This document shows, piece after piece, positions 16,511 through 23,999 of a DNA stretch of 31,634 nucleotides (the first letter of the stretch is position 1; each line of letters begins with the position of its first letter). The DNA comes from HyVt-443 sp964544655 (GTDB taxonomy: Bacteria; Pseudomonadota; Gammaproteobacteria; Chromatiales; Chromatiaceae). Below the pieces are notes generated by a model that worked only from the letters and a program-made list of their open reading frames with translations, was not told the DNA's origin and ran no database searches. Location of the stretch: assembly GCA_964544655.1 (NCBI GenBank), contig CAZJCM010000036.1:1-31634 (forward strand). Direction: 5' to 3'. The position numbers were made by a program, and so were the translations under genes.

Positions 16511-19330
16511 ATGGAAAAAACTTACGACCCCCATAATCTGGAGCAGCGCTGGTACCAAACCTGGGAGGAGAGCGGCTACTTCTCACCCCAGGGAGGCAAT
16601 ACCCCCTATTGCATCATGATCCCACCGCCCAACGTGACCGGCAGCCTGCACATGGGGCACGCCTTCCAGGACACCATCATGGATGCCCTGACCCGCTATC
16701 ACCGGATGAAGGGTGACAACACCCTGTGGCAGGCCGGCTCCGATCACGCCGGCATCGCCACCCAGATGGTGGTGGAGCGGCTGCTGGAGCGGGAGGGCAA
16801 GACCCGCCACGACCTGGGCCGTGAGCGATTCATCGAGAAGGTGTGGGAGTGGAAGGAGCAATCCGGCAACACCATCACCCGTCAGCTGCGGCGCATGGGT
16901 GCCTCCCTGGACTGGGAACACGAGCGCTTCACCATGGACGAAGGGCTCTCCGATGCGGTCAAAGAGGTGTTCATCCGGCTCTACGAAGAGGGGCTGATCT
17001 ACCGCGGCAAGCGCCTGGTCAACTGGGATCCGGTGCTGCATACCGCGGTCTCCGACCTGGAAGTGCTGTCCGAGGAGGAGAGCGGCCACATGTGGCACAT
17101 GCGCTACCCTCTCTCCAACGGCCAGGGCCACCTGGTGGTGGCCACCACCCGGCCAGAGACCCTGCTGGGCGACTGCGCGGTAGCAGTCAACCCGGAGGAC
17201 GAGCGCTACCGCCACCTGATCGGCGAACTGCTGGAACTGCCACTGACCGGCCGCAAGATCCCGATCATCGCCGACGAAGAGCACGTGGACCCTGAATTCG
17301 GCACCGGCTGCGTCAAAATCACCCCGGCCCACGATTTCAACGACTATGGCGTCTGGCAGCGCCACCGGGACGAGGTGGCAATCAGCGAACAGCCCCATGG
17401 CGGGCTGATCAACATCTTCACGGTGGACGCGGCAATCCGCGATAACGCGCCGGAAGAGGGTCAGCTGATCCCTGCCGCCTATATCGGGCTGGACCGCTAC
17501 GAGGCGCGCAAGCGCATGGTCGCCGACCTGGAGGCCGCCGGCCTGCTGGAGAAGATCGAGGACCACAAGCTGATGGTGCCCCGCGGCGACCGCTCCGGCG
17601 CCGTTATCGAGCCGTTCCTCACCGACCAGTGGTACGTCAAGGTCGCCCCCCTGGCGAAACCGGCGGTGGAGGCGGTGGAGAACGGCAGCATCCGTTTCGT
17701 GCCGGACAACTGGAAGAACACCTATTTCGAGTGGATGCGCAACATCGAGGACTGGTGTATCAGCCGTCAGATCTGGTGGGGCCACCGCATCCCCGCCTGG
17801 TACGACGAGGAGGGCAATGTCTATGTGGGCCGCTCCGAGCAGGAGGTACGCGAGCAACACGAACTGCCCGCCGACTACCCGCTGCATCAGGACGAGGATG
17901 TGCTGGACACCTGGTTCAGCTCCGCCCTGTGGCCCTTCTCCACCCTGGGCTGGCCGGAGCAGACCGAACGGCTGGCCACCTTCTACCCCACCAGCGTGCT
18001 GGTTACCGGCTTCGACATCATCTTCTTCTGGGTGGCGCGGATGATCATGATGGGGCTGAAGTTCATGGACGACGTCCCGTTCAAGGAGATCTACATCCAC
18101 GGCCTGGTGCGGGACTCCCACGGCGACAAGATGTCCAAGTCAAAGGGCAACGTGCTGGACCCCATCGACCTGATCGACGGTATCGAGTTGGAGCCCCTGG
18201 TGGAGAAGCGTACCAGCGGCATGATGCAGCCTCAGCTGGCGAAGAAAATCGAGCGGCAGACCCGCCAGGACTTTCCCAACGGCATCCCCTCCTTCGGCAC
18301 CGACGCCCTGCGCTTCACCTTCGCCGCCCTGGCCACCACCGGTCGCGACATCAAGTTCGACCTGGGGCGCATCGAGGGCTACCGCAACTTCTGCAACAAA
18401 CTGTGGAACGCGGCCCGCTACGTGCTGATGAACACCGAAGGTCAGGACTGCGGCGCCAACGGCGGCGACATGGAACTGAGCGTAGCCGACCGCTGGATCA
18501 TCTCCCAGTTGCAGAGCACCGAGCAGGCGGTGATCGACGCCATCGAGGGTTACCGCTTCGACCAGGCGGCCAAGGCAATCTACGAGTTCACCTGGAACGA
18601 GTACTGCGACTGGTATCTGGAGCTGTGCAAGCCGGTGCTCAACGATGAGGCCGCCGGCGAGGCTGCCAAGCGGGGCACCCGCCACACCCTGGTACGGGTG
18701 CTGGAGGCCCTGCTGCGGCTGGCCCACCCGATCATGCCCTTCATCACCGAGGAGATCTGGCAGAGCGTTGCCCCCCTGGCCGGCATCGAGGGTGAGACCA
18801 TCATGCTGCAGCCCTTCCCTCAGCCCGATGCGTCGAGGATCGACGACACGGCGGTGGCCGAGATGGCATGGGTGCAACAGTTCATCCTCGGCGTGCGCCG
18901 TATCAAGGGCGAGATGAACATCGCCCCGGGCAAGCCCCTGCCGGTGCTGCTGGCCAACGCCTCCGATCAGGACCGCCAGTGGCTGGAGCAGGACCGTCCC
19001 TACCTGGATTTCCTCGCCCGACTGGAGTCGGTAACCCTGCTCGACCATGGTGAAGAGGCACCGGAGTCGGCCACCGCCCTGGTGGGCGAGATGCAACTGC
19101 TGATCCCAATGGCCGGCCTGATCGACAAGGACGCGGAGCTGGAACGGCTGGAGAAAGAGATCGGAAAGATACGCGACAACGTGGCGCGTATCGGCAAGAA
19201 GCTGGCCAACGCCAGTTTCGTGGAGAAGGCCCCGGCTGCAGTGGTGGACAAGGAGCGGGAGAAGCTGGCCGAGCAGCAGTCGGCCCTGAGCAAACTGGAA
19301 GAGCAACGGGAGAAAATCAGCAGCCTTTGA
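16511..19330 (+). CDS. valS: valyl-tRNA synthetase
   Basis: 939 residues, a complete class I synthetase. PPPNVTGSLHMGHAF at 38-52 contains the HIGH variant HMGH (47-50). The CP1 editing domain follows, with TTRPETLLGD and GTGCVKITPAHDFNDY. The ISRQIWWGHRIPAWY segment and KMSKSKGN at 540-547 come next, then the anticodon-binding domain and the C-terminal coiled coil typical of ValRS (LERLEKEIGKIRDN onward). It charges tRNA-Val in the cytoplasm. The ATG at 16511 gives the family N-terminus (MEKTYDPHNLEQRWYQTWE). The ribosome binding site is weak. The usual neighbours holC and pepA are absent, so it is transcribed alone from the repeat-containing leader region, perhaps with the cupin gene 69 bases downstream. 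Confidence 0.98.
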   Translation: MEKTYDPHNLEQRWYQTWEESGYFSPQGGNTPYCIMIPPPNVTGSLHMGHAFQDTIMDALTRYHRMKGDNTLWQAGSDHAGIATQMVVERLLEREGKTRHDLGRERFIEKVWEWKEQSGNTITRQLRRMGASLDWEHERFTMDEGLSDAVKEVFIRLYEEGLIYRGKRLVNWDPVLHTAVSDLEVLSEEESGHMWHMRYPLSNGQGHLVVATTRPETLLGDCAVAVNPEDERYRHLIGELLELPLTGRKIPIIADEEHVDPEFGTGCVKITPAHDFNDYGVWQRHRDEVAISEQPHGGLINIFTVDAAIRDNAPEEGQLIPAAYIGLDRYEARKRMVADLEAAGLLEKIEDHKLMVPRGDRSGAVIEPFLTDQWYVKVAPLAKPAVEAVENGSIRFVPDNWKNTYFEWMRNIEDWCISRQIWWGHRIPAWYDEEGNVYVGRSEQEVREQHELPADYPLHQDEDVLDTWFSSALWPFSTLGWPEQTERLATFYPTSVLVTGFDIIFFWVARMIMMGLKFMDDVPFKEIYIHGLVRDSHGDKMSKSKGNVLDPIDLIDGIELEPLVEKRTSGMMQPQLAKKIERQTRQDFPNGIPSFGTDALRFTFAALATTGRDIKFDLGRIEGYRNFCNKLWNAARYVLMNTEGQDCGANGGDMELSVADRWIISQLQSTEQAVIDAIEGYRFDQAAKAIYEFTWNEYCDWYLELCKPVLNDEAAGEAAKRGTRHTLVRVLEALLRLAHPIMPFITEEIWQSVAPLAGIEGETIMLQPFPQPDASRIDDTAVAEMAWVQQFILGVRRIKGEMNIAPGKPLPVLLANASDQDRQWLEQDRPYLDFLARLESVTLLDHGEEAPESATALVGEMQLLIPMAGLIDKDAELERLEKEIGKIRDNVARIGKKLANASFVEKAPAAVVDKEREKLAEQQSALSKLEEQREKISSL

Positions 19331-19399
19331 TAAAGGCGCTCATTTCAGATTTCGTATGTGGTTCTTTGTGTTCTCCATCGAATAACGAGGTTAATAATT

Positions 19400-19744
19400 A
19401 TGAAGATCACCCGTCTCGAAGCCTGTGAAACCCAGCCCATTAATATGGAGGGCGTGGTCGGCGCCATCAAGCAAGTGCCCATCGGCAAGGCCGACGGCGC
19501 ACCCCACTTCTCGATCCGGGTGTTCACCCTGGAGCCCGGCGGGCATACCCCGCACCACAACCACGAAAGCGAGCACCTCAACTACATCCTGGAAGGAAGC
19601 GGCGAAGTGCTGGAAGGAGATCAGCCGCGGCCCATCCGGCAGGGGGATTTCGTGCTGGTAAAACCCAACGAGACCCATCAATACCGCAACACCGGCGACC
19701 AGCCCCTGGTGTTCATGTGCATGGTGCCGTCAGAATACGAATAG
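19400..19744 (+). CDS. small single-domain cupin protein
   Basis: 114 residues. One conserved double-stranded beta-helix with the two cupin motifs: motif 1 GGHTPHHNHESEHLNYILEGSG (His53, His55, His59 as likely metal ligands, with Glu56 or Glu58) and motif 2 PNETHQYRNTG (His93). Such minimal cupins bind a divalent metal and range from dioxygenases to isomerases, so the reaction cannot be told. The start ATG at 19400 is preceded by ACGAGG. An ATG-like start at 19358 lies too close to valS and lacks a ribosome site. It may be read through from valS. It ends in TAG, and a MITE begins 56 bases later. Confidence 0.85.
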   Translation: MKITRLEACETQPINMEGVVGAIKQVPIGKADGAPHFSIRVFTLEPGGHTPHHNHESEHLNYILEGSGEVLEGDQPRPIRQGDFVLVKPNETHQYRNTGDQPLVFMCMVPSEYE

Positions 19745-19800
19745 CCGGCAGACGCGCCCCTTGAAGACGGCCCGATGATCCCCAATAATTTGCTTCATCC

Positions 19801-19963
19801 GTAACTATTCAGCTGCCGGGAGAACCCAGCACAAGTCGCTGACAGTGGGTGTAAACGTCGGCGGCATGAATGCCGCCGTCGAGCGTACAGGGATGTATTC
19901 ACAGCGTTCTCCGGAAGAAACACCCACTGTCAGCGACGATTTCAATTGCTGCTGAATAGTTAC
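19801..19963. mobile_element. nested-palindrome MITE, copy 1 (163 bp)
   Basis: Terminal inverted repeats GTAACTATTCAGCTGC (19801-19816) and GCTGCTGAATAGTTAC (19948-19963) match at 15 of 16. Inside, an 18-bp perfect inverted repeat GTCGCTGACAGTGGGTGT (19835-19852) pairs with 19920-19937, and a central GGCGGCATGAATGCCGCC hairpin sits near 19859. Flanks CTTCATCC (19793-19800) and CTTCATTC (19964-19971) form an 8-bp target duplication with one mismatch. No coding capacity. GTAA termini and 8-bp duplications are known for the IS66 family, so mobilisation by an IS66-type transposase is inferred. It lies in the leader just upstream of the FmdB-like gene. Confidence 0.9.
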
Positions 19964-19996
19964 CTTCATTCAGCAGTAGAGAGAGGAAACGACCAG

Positions 19997-20254
19997 ATGC
20001 CAACCTATGATTATCTGTGTGAAGCCAATGGCCGCAGGGTCGAGGTCAGCCATAAGATGAGCGAACAGATCGATACCTGGGGAGAGCTCTGCGAACGGGC
20101 AGGGATCGAGCCTGGAGAGACCCCGCCGGAATCATCGGTGAAGCGACTGGCCACCGGCGGCAACATCATCAACAGCAGCAGCCGCAATGAGCCGGCACCG
20201 GCATGTGCAACCGGCGGTTGCTGCCCGGGTGGCATGTGCGGCCTGCCCGACTGA
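19997..20254 (+). CDS. FmdB-like zinc-ribbon protein with altered cysteines
   Basis: 85 residues. The N-terminus MPTYDYLCEANGRRVEVSHKMSE matches the FmdB/CxxC regulatory-protein fold, but the first knuckle reads C-E-A-N instead of C-x-x-C and the second keeps only one Cys (ELCERAG). The C-terminus is unusually Cys-rich: CATGGCCPGGMCGLPD with four Cys. The protein may therefore bind metal differently from the standard ribbon, or be a degenerate member. Function is unknown. FmdB was named from a formamidase operon, and a regulatory role is not proven. The start ATG at 19997 follows AGAGGAAACGACC, 33 bases after MITE copy 1. It is convergent with the thioredoxin gene, with 16 bases between the stops. 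Confidence 0.8.
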   Translation: MPTYDYLCEANGRRVEVSHKMSEQIDTWGELCERAGIEPGETPPESSVKRLATGGNIINSSSRNEPAPACATGGCCPGGMCGLPD

Positions 20255-20270
20255 ATCCCTGGGGCGGAGT

Positions 20271-20660
20271 CTATTCGCCCTGCAACAACCTTTCCAGCTT
20301 GGCGCCCGACTGGGCGCCAAGCAGCACTTTGGTCACTTTGCCATCCCGCACCAGAACCGTGGTCGGTGTCGCCCGCACATTGTATTTGAGGGCTGTCGCC
20401 ATATCCTGACTGATGTCGATACTGCGCACATTGGGGTACTTCTCCGCCAGCGCCGCCACCTGCGGACTCATGCTGCGGCAAGGACCGCAATTCGGGCTAT
20501 GGAAATAGATCAGCTGGGATCCACCGCCCTCTTCGGCTGTCATACCGTCCAACACCGGCGCATCCTTGCCCACCATCCGCTTGGACTGAATATAGATACT
20601 CAGCTGGAACAAGACGAACAACGCAATCACAACCAGCGCCAGAACACCAAACCAGGACAT
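20271..20660 (-). CDS. membrane-anchored thioredoxin-family protein
   Basis: 129 residues: one N-terminal membrane helix (about 4-24, WFGVLALVVIALFVLFQLSIYI), a linker, then a thioredoxin domain with the active site Cys58-Gly-Pro-Cys61 (IYFHSPNCGPC) and the cis-proline at Pro99 (RATPTTVLV). The anchor orientation (few charges before the helix, SKR after it) leaves the side uncertain. With Lys/Arg right after the helix, the thioredoxin domain may face the cytoplasm. It acts in thiol-disulfide exchange; its partner is unknown. The start ATG (20658-20660) follows AAGGAG. It is a single gene, 196 bases from cbtA. Confidence 0.88.
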   Translation of the reverse strand: MSWFGVLALVVIALFVLFQLSIYIQSKRMVGKDAPVLDGMTAEEGGGSQLIYFHSPNCGPCRSMSPQVAALAEKYPNVRSIDISQDMATALKYNVRATPTTVLVRDGKVTKVLLGAQSGAKLERLLQGE

Positions 20661-20856
20661 AGAGAGACTCCTTCGGGAAGCGCAGGTCGGCGCCTTACCT
20701 TTATCGACACAAAATGAGACGAGAGACTGACACCGAACCGCACCAGATGCTTCGAATTATGGGCCAGATGAGAGGCAAAGGCAAAGCAGCCAAACGCTCG
20801 TTGAATGCCCTGTGCCCCCGGGCAGGAGTATTCTGGAAGAGTAAGCCGGCGCCGGT

Positions 20857-21537
20857 TCAGGTGGCGTGTGAGAAGCGCTGATACAGATATCCGGATACGG
20901 TACCCAGGAATATCCAGAAGAAAAAACCGGTGACCAGCGTGGCGACCACATACTGATCAGCCAGCGCGTCGGGGGCCAGACCGCCGTGGACCTCGGGCTG
21001 GGGCGCCCCCAGGATATGCGGCAGTGCGATCAGCAGTGTCCCGGCTATGGCAATCACCAGCTGCTGCTGCAGGAAGATGAGGGCCAATCCGACACCGGTG
21101 GCCAGCACCGTACCCATCCACCAGACCTGACGGTCGAACAGCGCTGCTGCGTTGGCGCCGGGCAGCTCCGGCTCCAGCCCCAGGGCGGGTGCCAGAATGA
21201 AAGTGACATACCCGGCCAGGCCCCAGAACAGCCCGGTGCGCCAGCTGGAAGCCCGGCCCCACAGCGTGTAGGCACCGGTCAACACCAGGGCGAACCCGAT
21301 GCCGGCGAGGATATCGGCCATCAGGGTGAAGAACTTACGCATCAGGCCGTCTTCCGGGGCCCACCCCTCCGCATGGACAACCGTTTCCGCAGCGGCTGCA
21401 GGTTCACTGCTACCGCCGTTCTCATAGGTCTCCGCCTCCAGGATGAGAGGGACCTGACTCACCTCCTGGGCAACAAAGGTGAAAATACCGGCAATCAGGC
21501 CGGTGATGGCAGCAATGAAAATCAGCGTCCTGACCAT
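20857..21537 (-). CDS. cbtA: CbtA family cobalt transporter subunit
   Basis: 226 residues with about five membrane helices (first MVRTLIFIAAITGLIAGIF). Conserved CbtA blocks are visible, including the loop after helix 1 with acidic residues, LMADILAGIGFALVLTGAYTLWG, GLAGYVTFILAPALGLEPELPG and LIALPHILGAPQP. CbtA, with the small His-rich CbtB, is predicted from B12-riboswitch regulons to import cobalt for cobalamin synthesis; direct biochemistry is limited. The start ATG at 21537 has AGGGGGGA upstream and lies 9 bases after cbtB, so the two form an operon. The riboswitch upstream of cbtB supports the assignment independently of the sequence similarity. Confidence 0.9.
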   Translation of the reverse strand: MVRTLIFIAAITGLIAGIFTFVAQEVSQVPLILEAETYENGGSSEPAAAAETVVHAEGWAPEDGLMRKFFTLMADILAGIGFALVLTGAYTLWGRASSWRTGLFWGLAGYVTFILAPALGLEPELPGANAAALFDRQVWWMGTVLATGVGLALIFLQQQLVIAIAGTLLIALPHILGAPQPEVHGGLAPDALADQYVVATLVTGFFFWIFLGTVSGYLYQRFSHAT

Positions 21538-21546
21538 GATCCCCCC

Positions 21547-21732
21547 TCAATGACAGGGAAAGGCCATGGCGTGGCGCACATCGTGTGCAGTATTGTGCAC
21601 GGTGGTGGATCCGAACAGGCCGACGGCATAGATCAGCCCCAGGCCCAAGGCGATGGCAATCAACGCCGGGGCAGTACGACTTTCAGTCGCACTGTGTGAA
21701 ACAGATACTGGATTATGGGTGGTGACGGACAT
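21547..21732 (-). CDS. cbtB: CbtB small cobalt transporter subunit
   Basis: 61 residues: a polar N-terminus, a single membrane helix (ALIAIALGLGLIYAVGLF) and the CbtB C-terminal His signature HNTAHDVRHAMAFPCH, which likely binds the incoming cobalt ion. Start ATG 21732 with AAGGAG upstream, downstream of a cobalamin riboswitch. It is followed at once by cbtA. Confidence 0.92.
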   Translation of the reverse strand: MSVTTHNPVSVSHSATESRTAPALIAIALGLGLIYAVGLFGSTTVHNTAHDVRHAMAFPCH

Positions 21733-21742
21733 GGTTGGCTCC

Positions 21743-21757
21743 TTAGGTCTGAAGACC
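21743..21757 (-). promoter_or_regulatory. short hairpin next to the cbtB ribosome site
   Basis: AGGTC, loop TTCA, GACCT on the minus strand, directly before AAGGAG and the cbtB ATG. It could be part of the riboswitch expression platform controlling translation. No intrinsic terminator with a T-tract was seen, which favours translational control. Confidence 0.4.
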
Positions 21758-21867
21758 TGGTGACTGGACAGAACGCCCTGGAGAGCCGCAATGGCACAAC
21801 GACAGAAACCGGAACAGGGATCCGCTCCGATCCCCGGCTTGTTACGCGAAGCCTCAGGGACAGTAAC

Positions 21868-21975
21868 GGCAGCGATCGGTTGCTGCCTTCATATCCAGGA
21901 GGTCGGACTCCGGGGCTGGCCCCGATACCGTTGCGCGACAGTTCCGGTCTCTCACCGGATTCCCCTGGATACGCG
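21868..21975 (-). promoter_or_regulatory. cobalamin riboswitch upstream of cbtBA
   Basis: On the minus strand the conserved core GGGAATCCGGTG, then ACCGGAACTGTCGCGCAACGG and GGAGTCCGACC, appear in the right order. A closing stem TATCCAGG / CCTGGATA brackets it (21964-21971 with 21891-21898). A 6-bp hairpin GGCAGC/GCTGCC follows at 21868-21887. These are the hallmarks of the B12-sensing aptamer. It sits about 135 bases before the cbtB start, as expected for repression of cobalt uptake by cobalamin. Confidence 0.9.
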
Positions 21976-22102
21976 TGTATGCTAAGCGCCTTCACGAGAC
22001 CGAGTCAACCGGCGTTCATCGGGATCGCCCGATAATTTATTGTCTCTGCGTGATTAAAACTGAATAATCACTATTCGAATCCATCACGAGGCGCGATACC
22101 CA

Positions 22103-22966
22103 ATGGAAGCCACACATGCCTATCAGAAGATCATGCGCCATCCTTTTCTCTTTCTTTGGCAGGTGATCAAGGCATTCAAGGCCAACCAGGGAATATTGCT
22201 TTCCGGAGCCGTGGCCTATTATGCCCTGCTCTCCATCATCCCCCTGATCAGTCTGATTCTGCTGGCCCTCTCCCATGTGGTGGATGAGGGCCTGCTGCTG
22301 GAGACCCTGCGCCAGAACATCGCCGTGATCGTCCCGGCCCATGCCGAAATCATTGTCGATCAGATCGCCGAATTTCTTGCCCACCGAAAACTGATCAGCT
22401 GGGTGCTGATCGGCGCCCTCCTGTTTTTCAGCTCCATGGCCTTCACCGTGCTGGAAAATGCCATGTCGTTCATCTTCTTTCACCGCCTGTCGGTACGTCG
22501 ACGCCATTTTCTGATCTCGGCGATTCTGCCCTATCTCTACATCCTGGTCCTGGGTATCGGTTTTCTGCTGATGACCCTGGTCTCCGGGGCCCTGGATACC
22601 CTCGGCGACCGGGAGCTGATCCTGCTGGGAGCGCATTGGTCCCTGTCCAGCATCTCCGGCACCGCCCTCTATCTGCTCGGCCTCACCGGGCAGATCCTGA
22701 TTCTGTCATCGTTCTACCTGGTGCTGCCCAACGTAAAGCTGTCTCTGCGCCACGCCCTGGTCGGCGGCATCACCGCGGCCATGCTGTGGGAGCTGACCCG
22801 GCATGTCCTGGTCTGGTACTTCTCCACCCTCTCCCTGGTCAACGTGGTCTACGGCTCATTGGCCACCGCCATCGTCGCCCTGCTCAGCCTGGAGATCGCT
22901 GGTATGATCCTGCTGTTCGGCGCCCAGGTGATCGCCGAGTATGAACACTTTCAGGTCGAGGATTGA
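22103..22966 (+). CDS. YihY/BrkB family inner-membrane protein
   Basis: 287 residues with about six membrane helices. Family landmarks are the GILLSGAVAYYALLSIIPLISLILL block after the N-terminal amphipathic stretch, LPNVKLSLRHALVGGITAAMLWELTRHVLVWYF, and the closing YGSLATAIVALLSLEIAGMILLFGAQV. YihY/BrkB proteins (once misnamed RNase BN) are of uncertain function; transport or envelope roles have been suggested. It ends without the long soluble tail some homologues have. The start ATG at 22103 has GAGGCGCGATACCC upstream, a modest ribosome site. The 3' end overlaps the convergent tcdA by 16 bases, and it is divergent from the riboswitch-cbtBA operon. Confidence 0.92.
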   Translation: MEATHAYQKIMRHPFLFLWQVIKAFKANQGILLSGAVAYYALLSIIPLISLILLALSHVVDEGLLLETLRQNIAVIVPAHAEIIVDQIAEFLAHRKLISWVLIGALLFFSSMAFTVLENAMSFIFFHRLSVRRRHFLISAILPYLYILVLGIGFLLMTLVSGALDTLGDRELILLGAHWSLSSISGTALYLLGLTGQILILSSFYLVLPNVKLSLRHALVGGITAAMLWELTRHVLVWYFSTLSLVNVVYGSLATAIVALLSLEIAGMILLFGAQVIAEYEHFQVED

Positions 22967-23730
22967 GACAGCCGCTGCAACACGTGAGAAACGGCAACCA
23001 GACCGAAGGTGGCGGTGACGGTCATCACGGCACCATAGCCACCGCAGTTGAGCCCCTGCAGCGAGACGTCCGGTTTCTGACGGCACACTGATCCATCGCC
23101 GGACGGATAGCGCTGCTGTTCCATGGAGAAGACGCAGGGCACGTCGAAACGCCGTTTGGGATTGCGTGGAAAGCCGTACTCCCGCCGCAGCAGTTTCCGC
23201 GTCTTGGCCAGGAGGGGATCGTGCACCGCACGGCTGAGGTCGGCCAGGCGGATCTGCAGCGGATCGACCTGTCCCCCAGCTCCACCGACAGTGACCAGAC
23301 GCTGACGTCCGCGCCGGCAATGGGCGATCAGTGCCCCCTTGGTGCGGTAGGCATCGATGCAGTCGAGCACATAGTCGTGCCGCCCCGGAAGCAGATCGGA
23401 CAGATTGGTGTCGTCGATGAACGCCTCCACCGGCTCCACCCTGCAGGCCGGATTGATCTCTCCGATCCGCTCCGCCAGCGCCACCACCTTGGCCTGCCCC
23501 AGAGTCTGCTCCAACGCCTGGATCTGCCGGTTCATGTTGGATTCGGCCACATGATCCAGGTCTATCAGGGTTATGTTGCCGATACCGCTGCGGGCAAGGG
23601 CCTCGGCTGCCCACGAGCCAACCCCTCCCACGCCCACGACGCAGACGCTGGCGCGGGAGAAAAGCCCCAGCGATGCCTCACCATAGAGCCGGGCGATGCC
23701 GCCAAAGCGGCGTTCTTGATCCATCGTCAT
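22951..23730 (-). CDS. tcdA: tRNA threonylcarbamoyladenosine dehydratase (TcdA/CsdL)
   Basis: 259 residues, an E1-like ThiF-fold enzyme that cyclises t6A at tRNA position 37 to ct6A using ATP. The nucleotide loop VGVGGVGSWAAEAL is at 32-45, then LIDLDHVAESNMNRQ (adenylation site with the conserved Asp and Arg), LDCIDAYRTK, and the C-terminal GLNCGGYGAVMTVTATFGL, which may form the membrane-associated tail. The length matches E. coli TcdA (268). Two close starts exist (23730 and 23724). The first is used; its ribosome site is weak. The usual partner csdA/csdE is not adjacent. The 3' end overlaps the convergent BrkB-family gene. Confidence 0.93.
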   Translation of the reverse strand: MTMDQERRFGGIARLYGEASLGLFSRASVCVVGVGGVGSWAAEALARSGIGNITLIDLDHVAESNMNRQIQALEQTLGQAKVVALAERIGEINPACRVEPVEAFIDDTNLSDLLPGRHDYVLDCIDAYRTKGALIAHCRRGRQRLVTVGGAGGQVDPLQIRLADLSRAVHDPLLAKTRKLLRREYGFPRNPKRRFDVPCVFSMEQQRYPSGDGSVCRQKPDVSLQGLNCGGYGAVMTVTATFGLVAVSHVLQRLSQSST

Positions 23731-23779
23731 ACCGAAAATCTCAGAATTATAGAGGGCATTCTATCCATTTTTGCCTTGA

Positions 23780-23838
23780 GGAGTCTCTGATCAAGTCATG
23801 ACCCCCTGTTTTGCGTTCAGACTCAATCAGAGCCCCCC
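23780..23838. repeat. small dispersed palindromic element, copy B
   Basis: Bounded by GGAGTCTCTGAT and ATCAGAGCCCCC as inverted ends. It shares CTGATCAAGTCATGA and most other positions with copy A at 6180-6240. It lies between tcdA and the cytochrome gene. Confidence 0.6.
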
Positions 23839-23910
23839 GTAATTCATGCCAGTCATTACCGCATTGAAAATTATCAATTGCAGAAGAAAGATACATTATT
23901 ATCATGATCC

Positions 23911-23936
23911 GCTCGTTGCTCACTGGAGCAACGAGC
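23911..23936. repeat. perfect 11-bp hairpin in the cytochrome leader
   Basis: GCTCGTTGCTC, loop ACTG, GAGCAACGAGC. No T-tract follows on either strand, so it is not a standard terminator. It lies 64 bases before the cytochrome ATG and would be in its 5' leader if the promoter is in the AT-rich stretch 23855-23905. mRNA stability or protein binding is possible. Confidence 0.6.
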
Positions 23937-23999
23937 ACAACAAATAATATCAATCCGCGCCCATAGGCCCGGGACAACATTTCACCAGGAGTCAACCCT

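Noticed and set aside
16583..18121. Long minus-strand open frame opposite valS
   Set aside because: Antisense shadow of valS; composition is that of reversed GC-rich codons and no motif is seen.
23747..23995. Small minus-strand open frame between tcdA and the cytochrome
   Set aside because: Crosses the dispersed repeat and the hairpin, has no good ribosome site and no similarity that I recognise.
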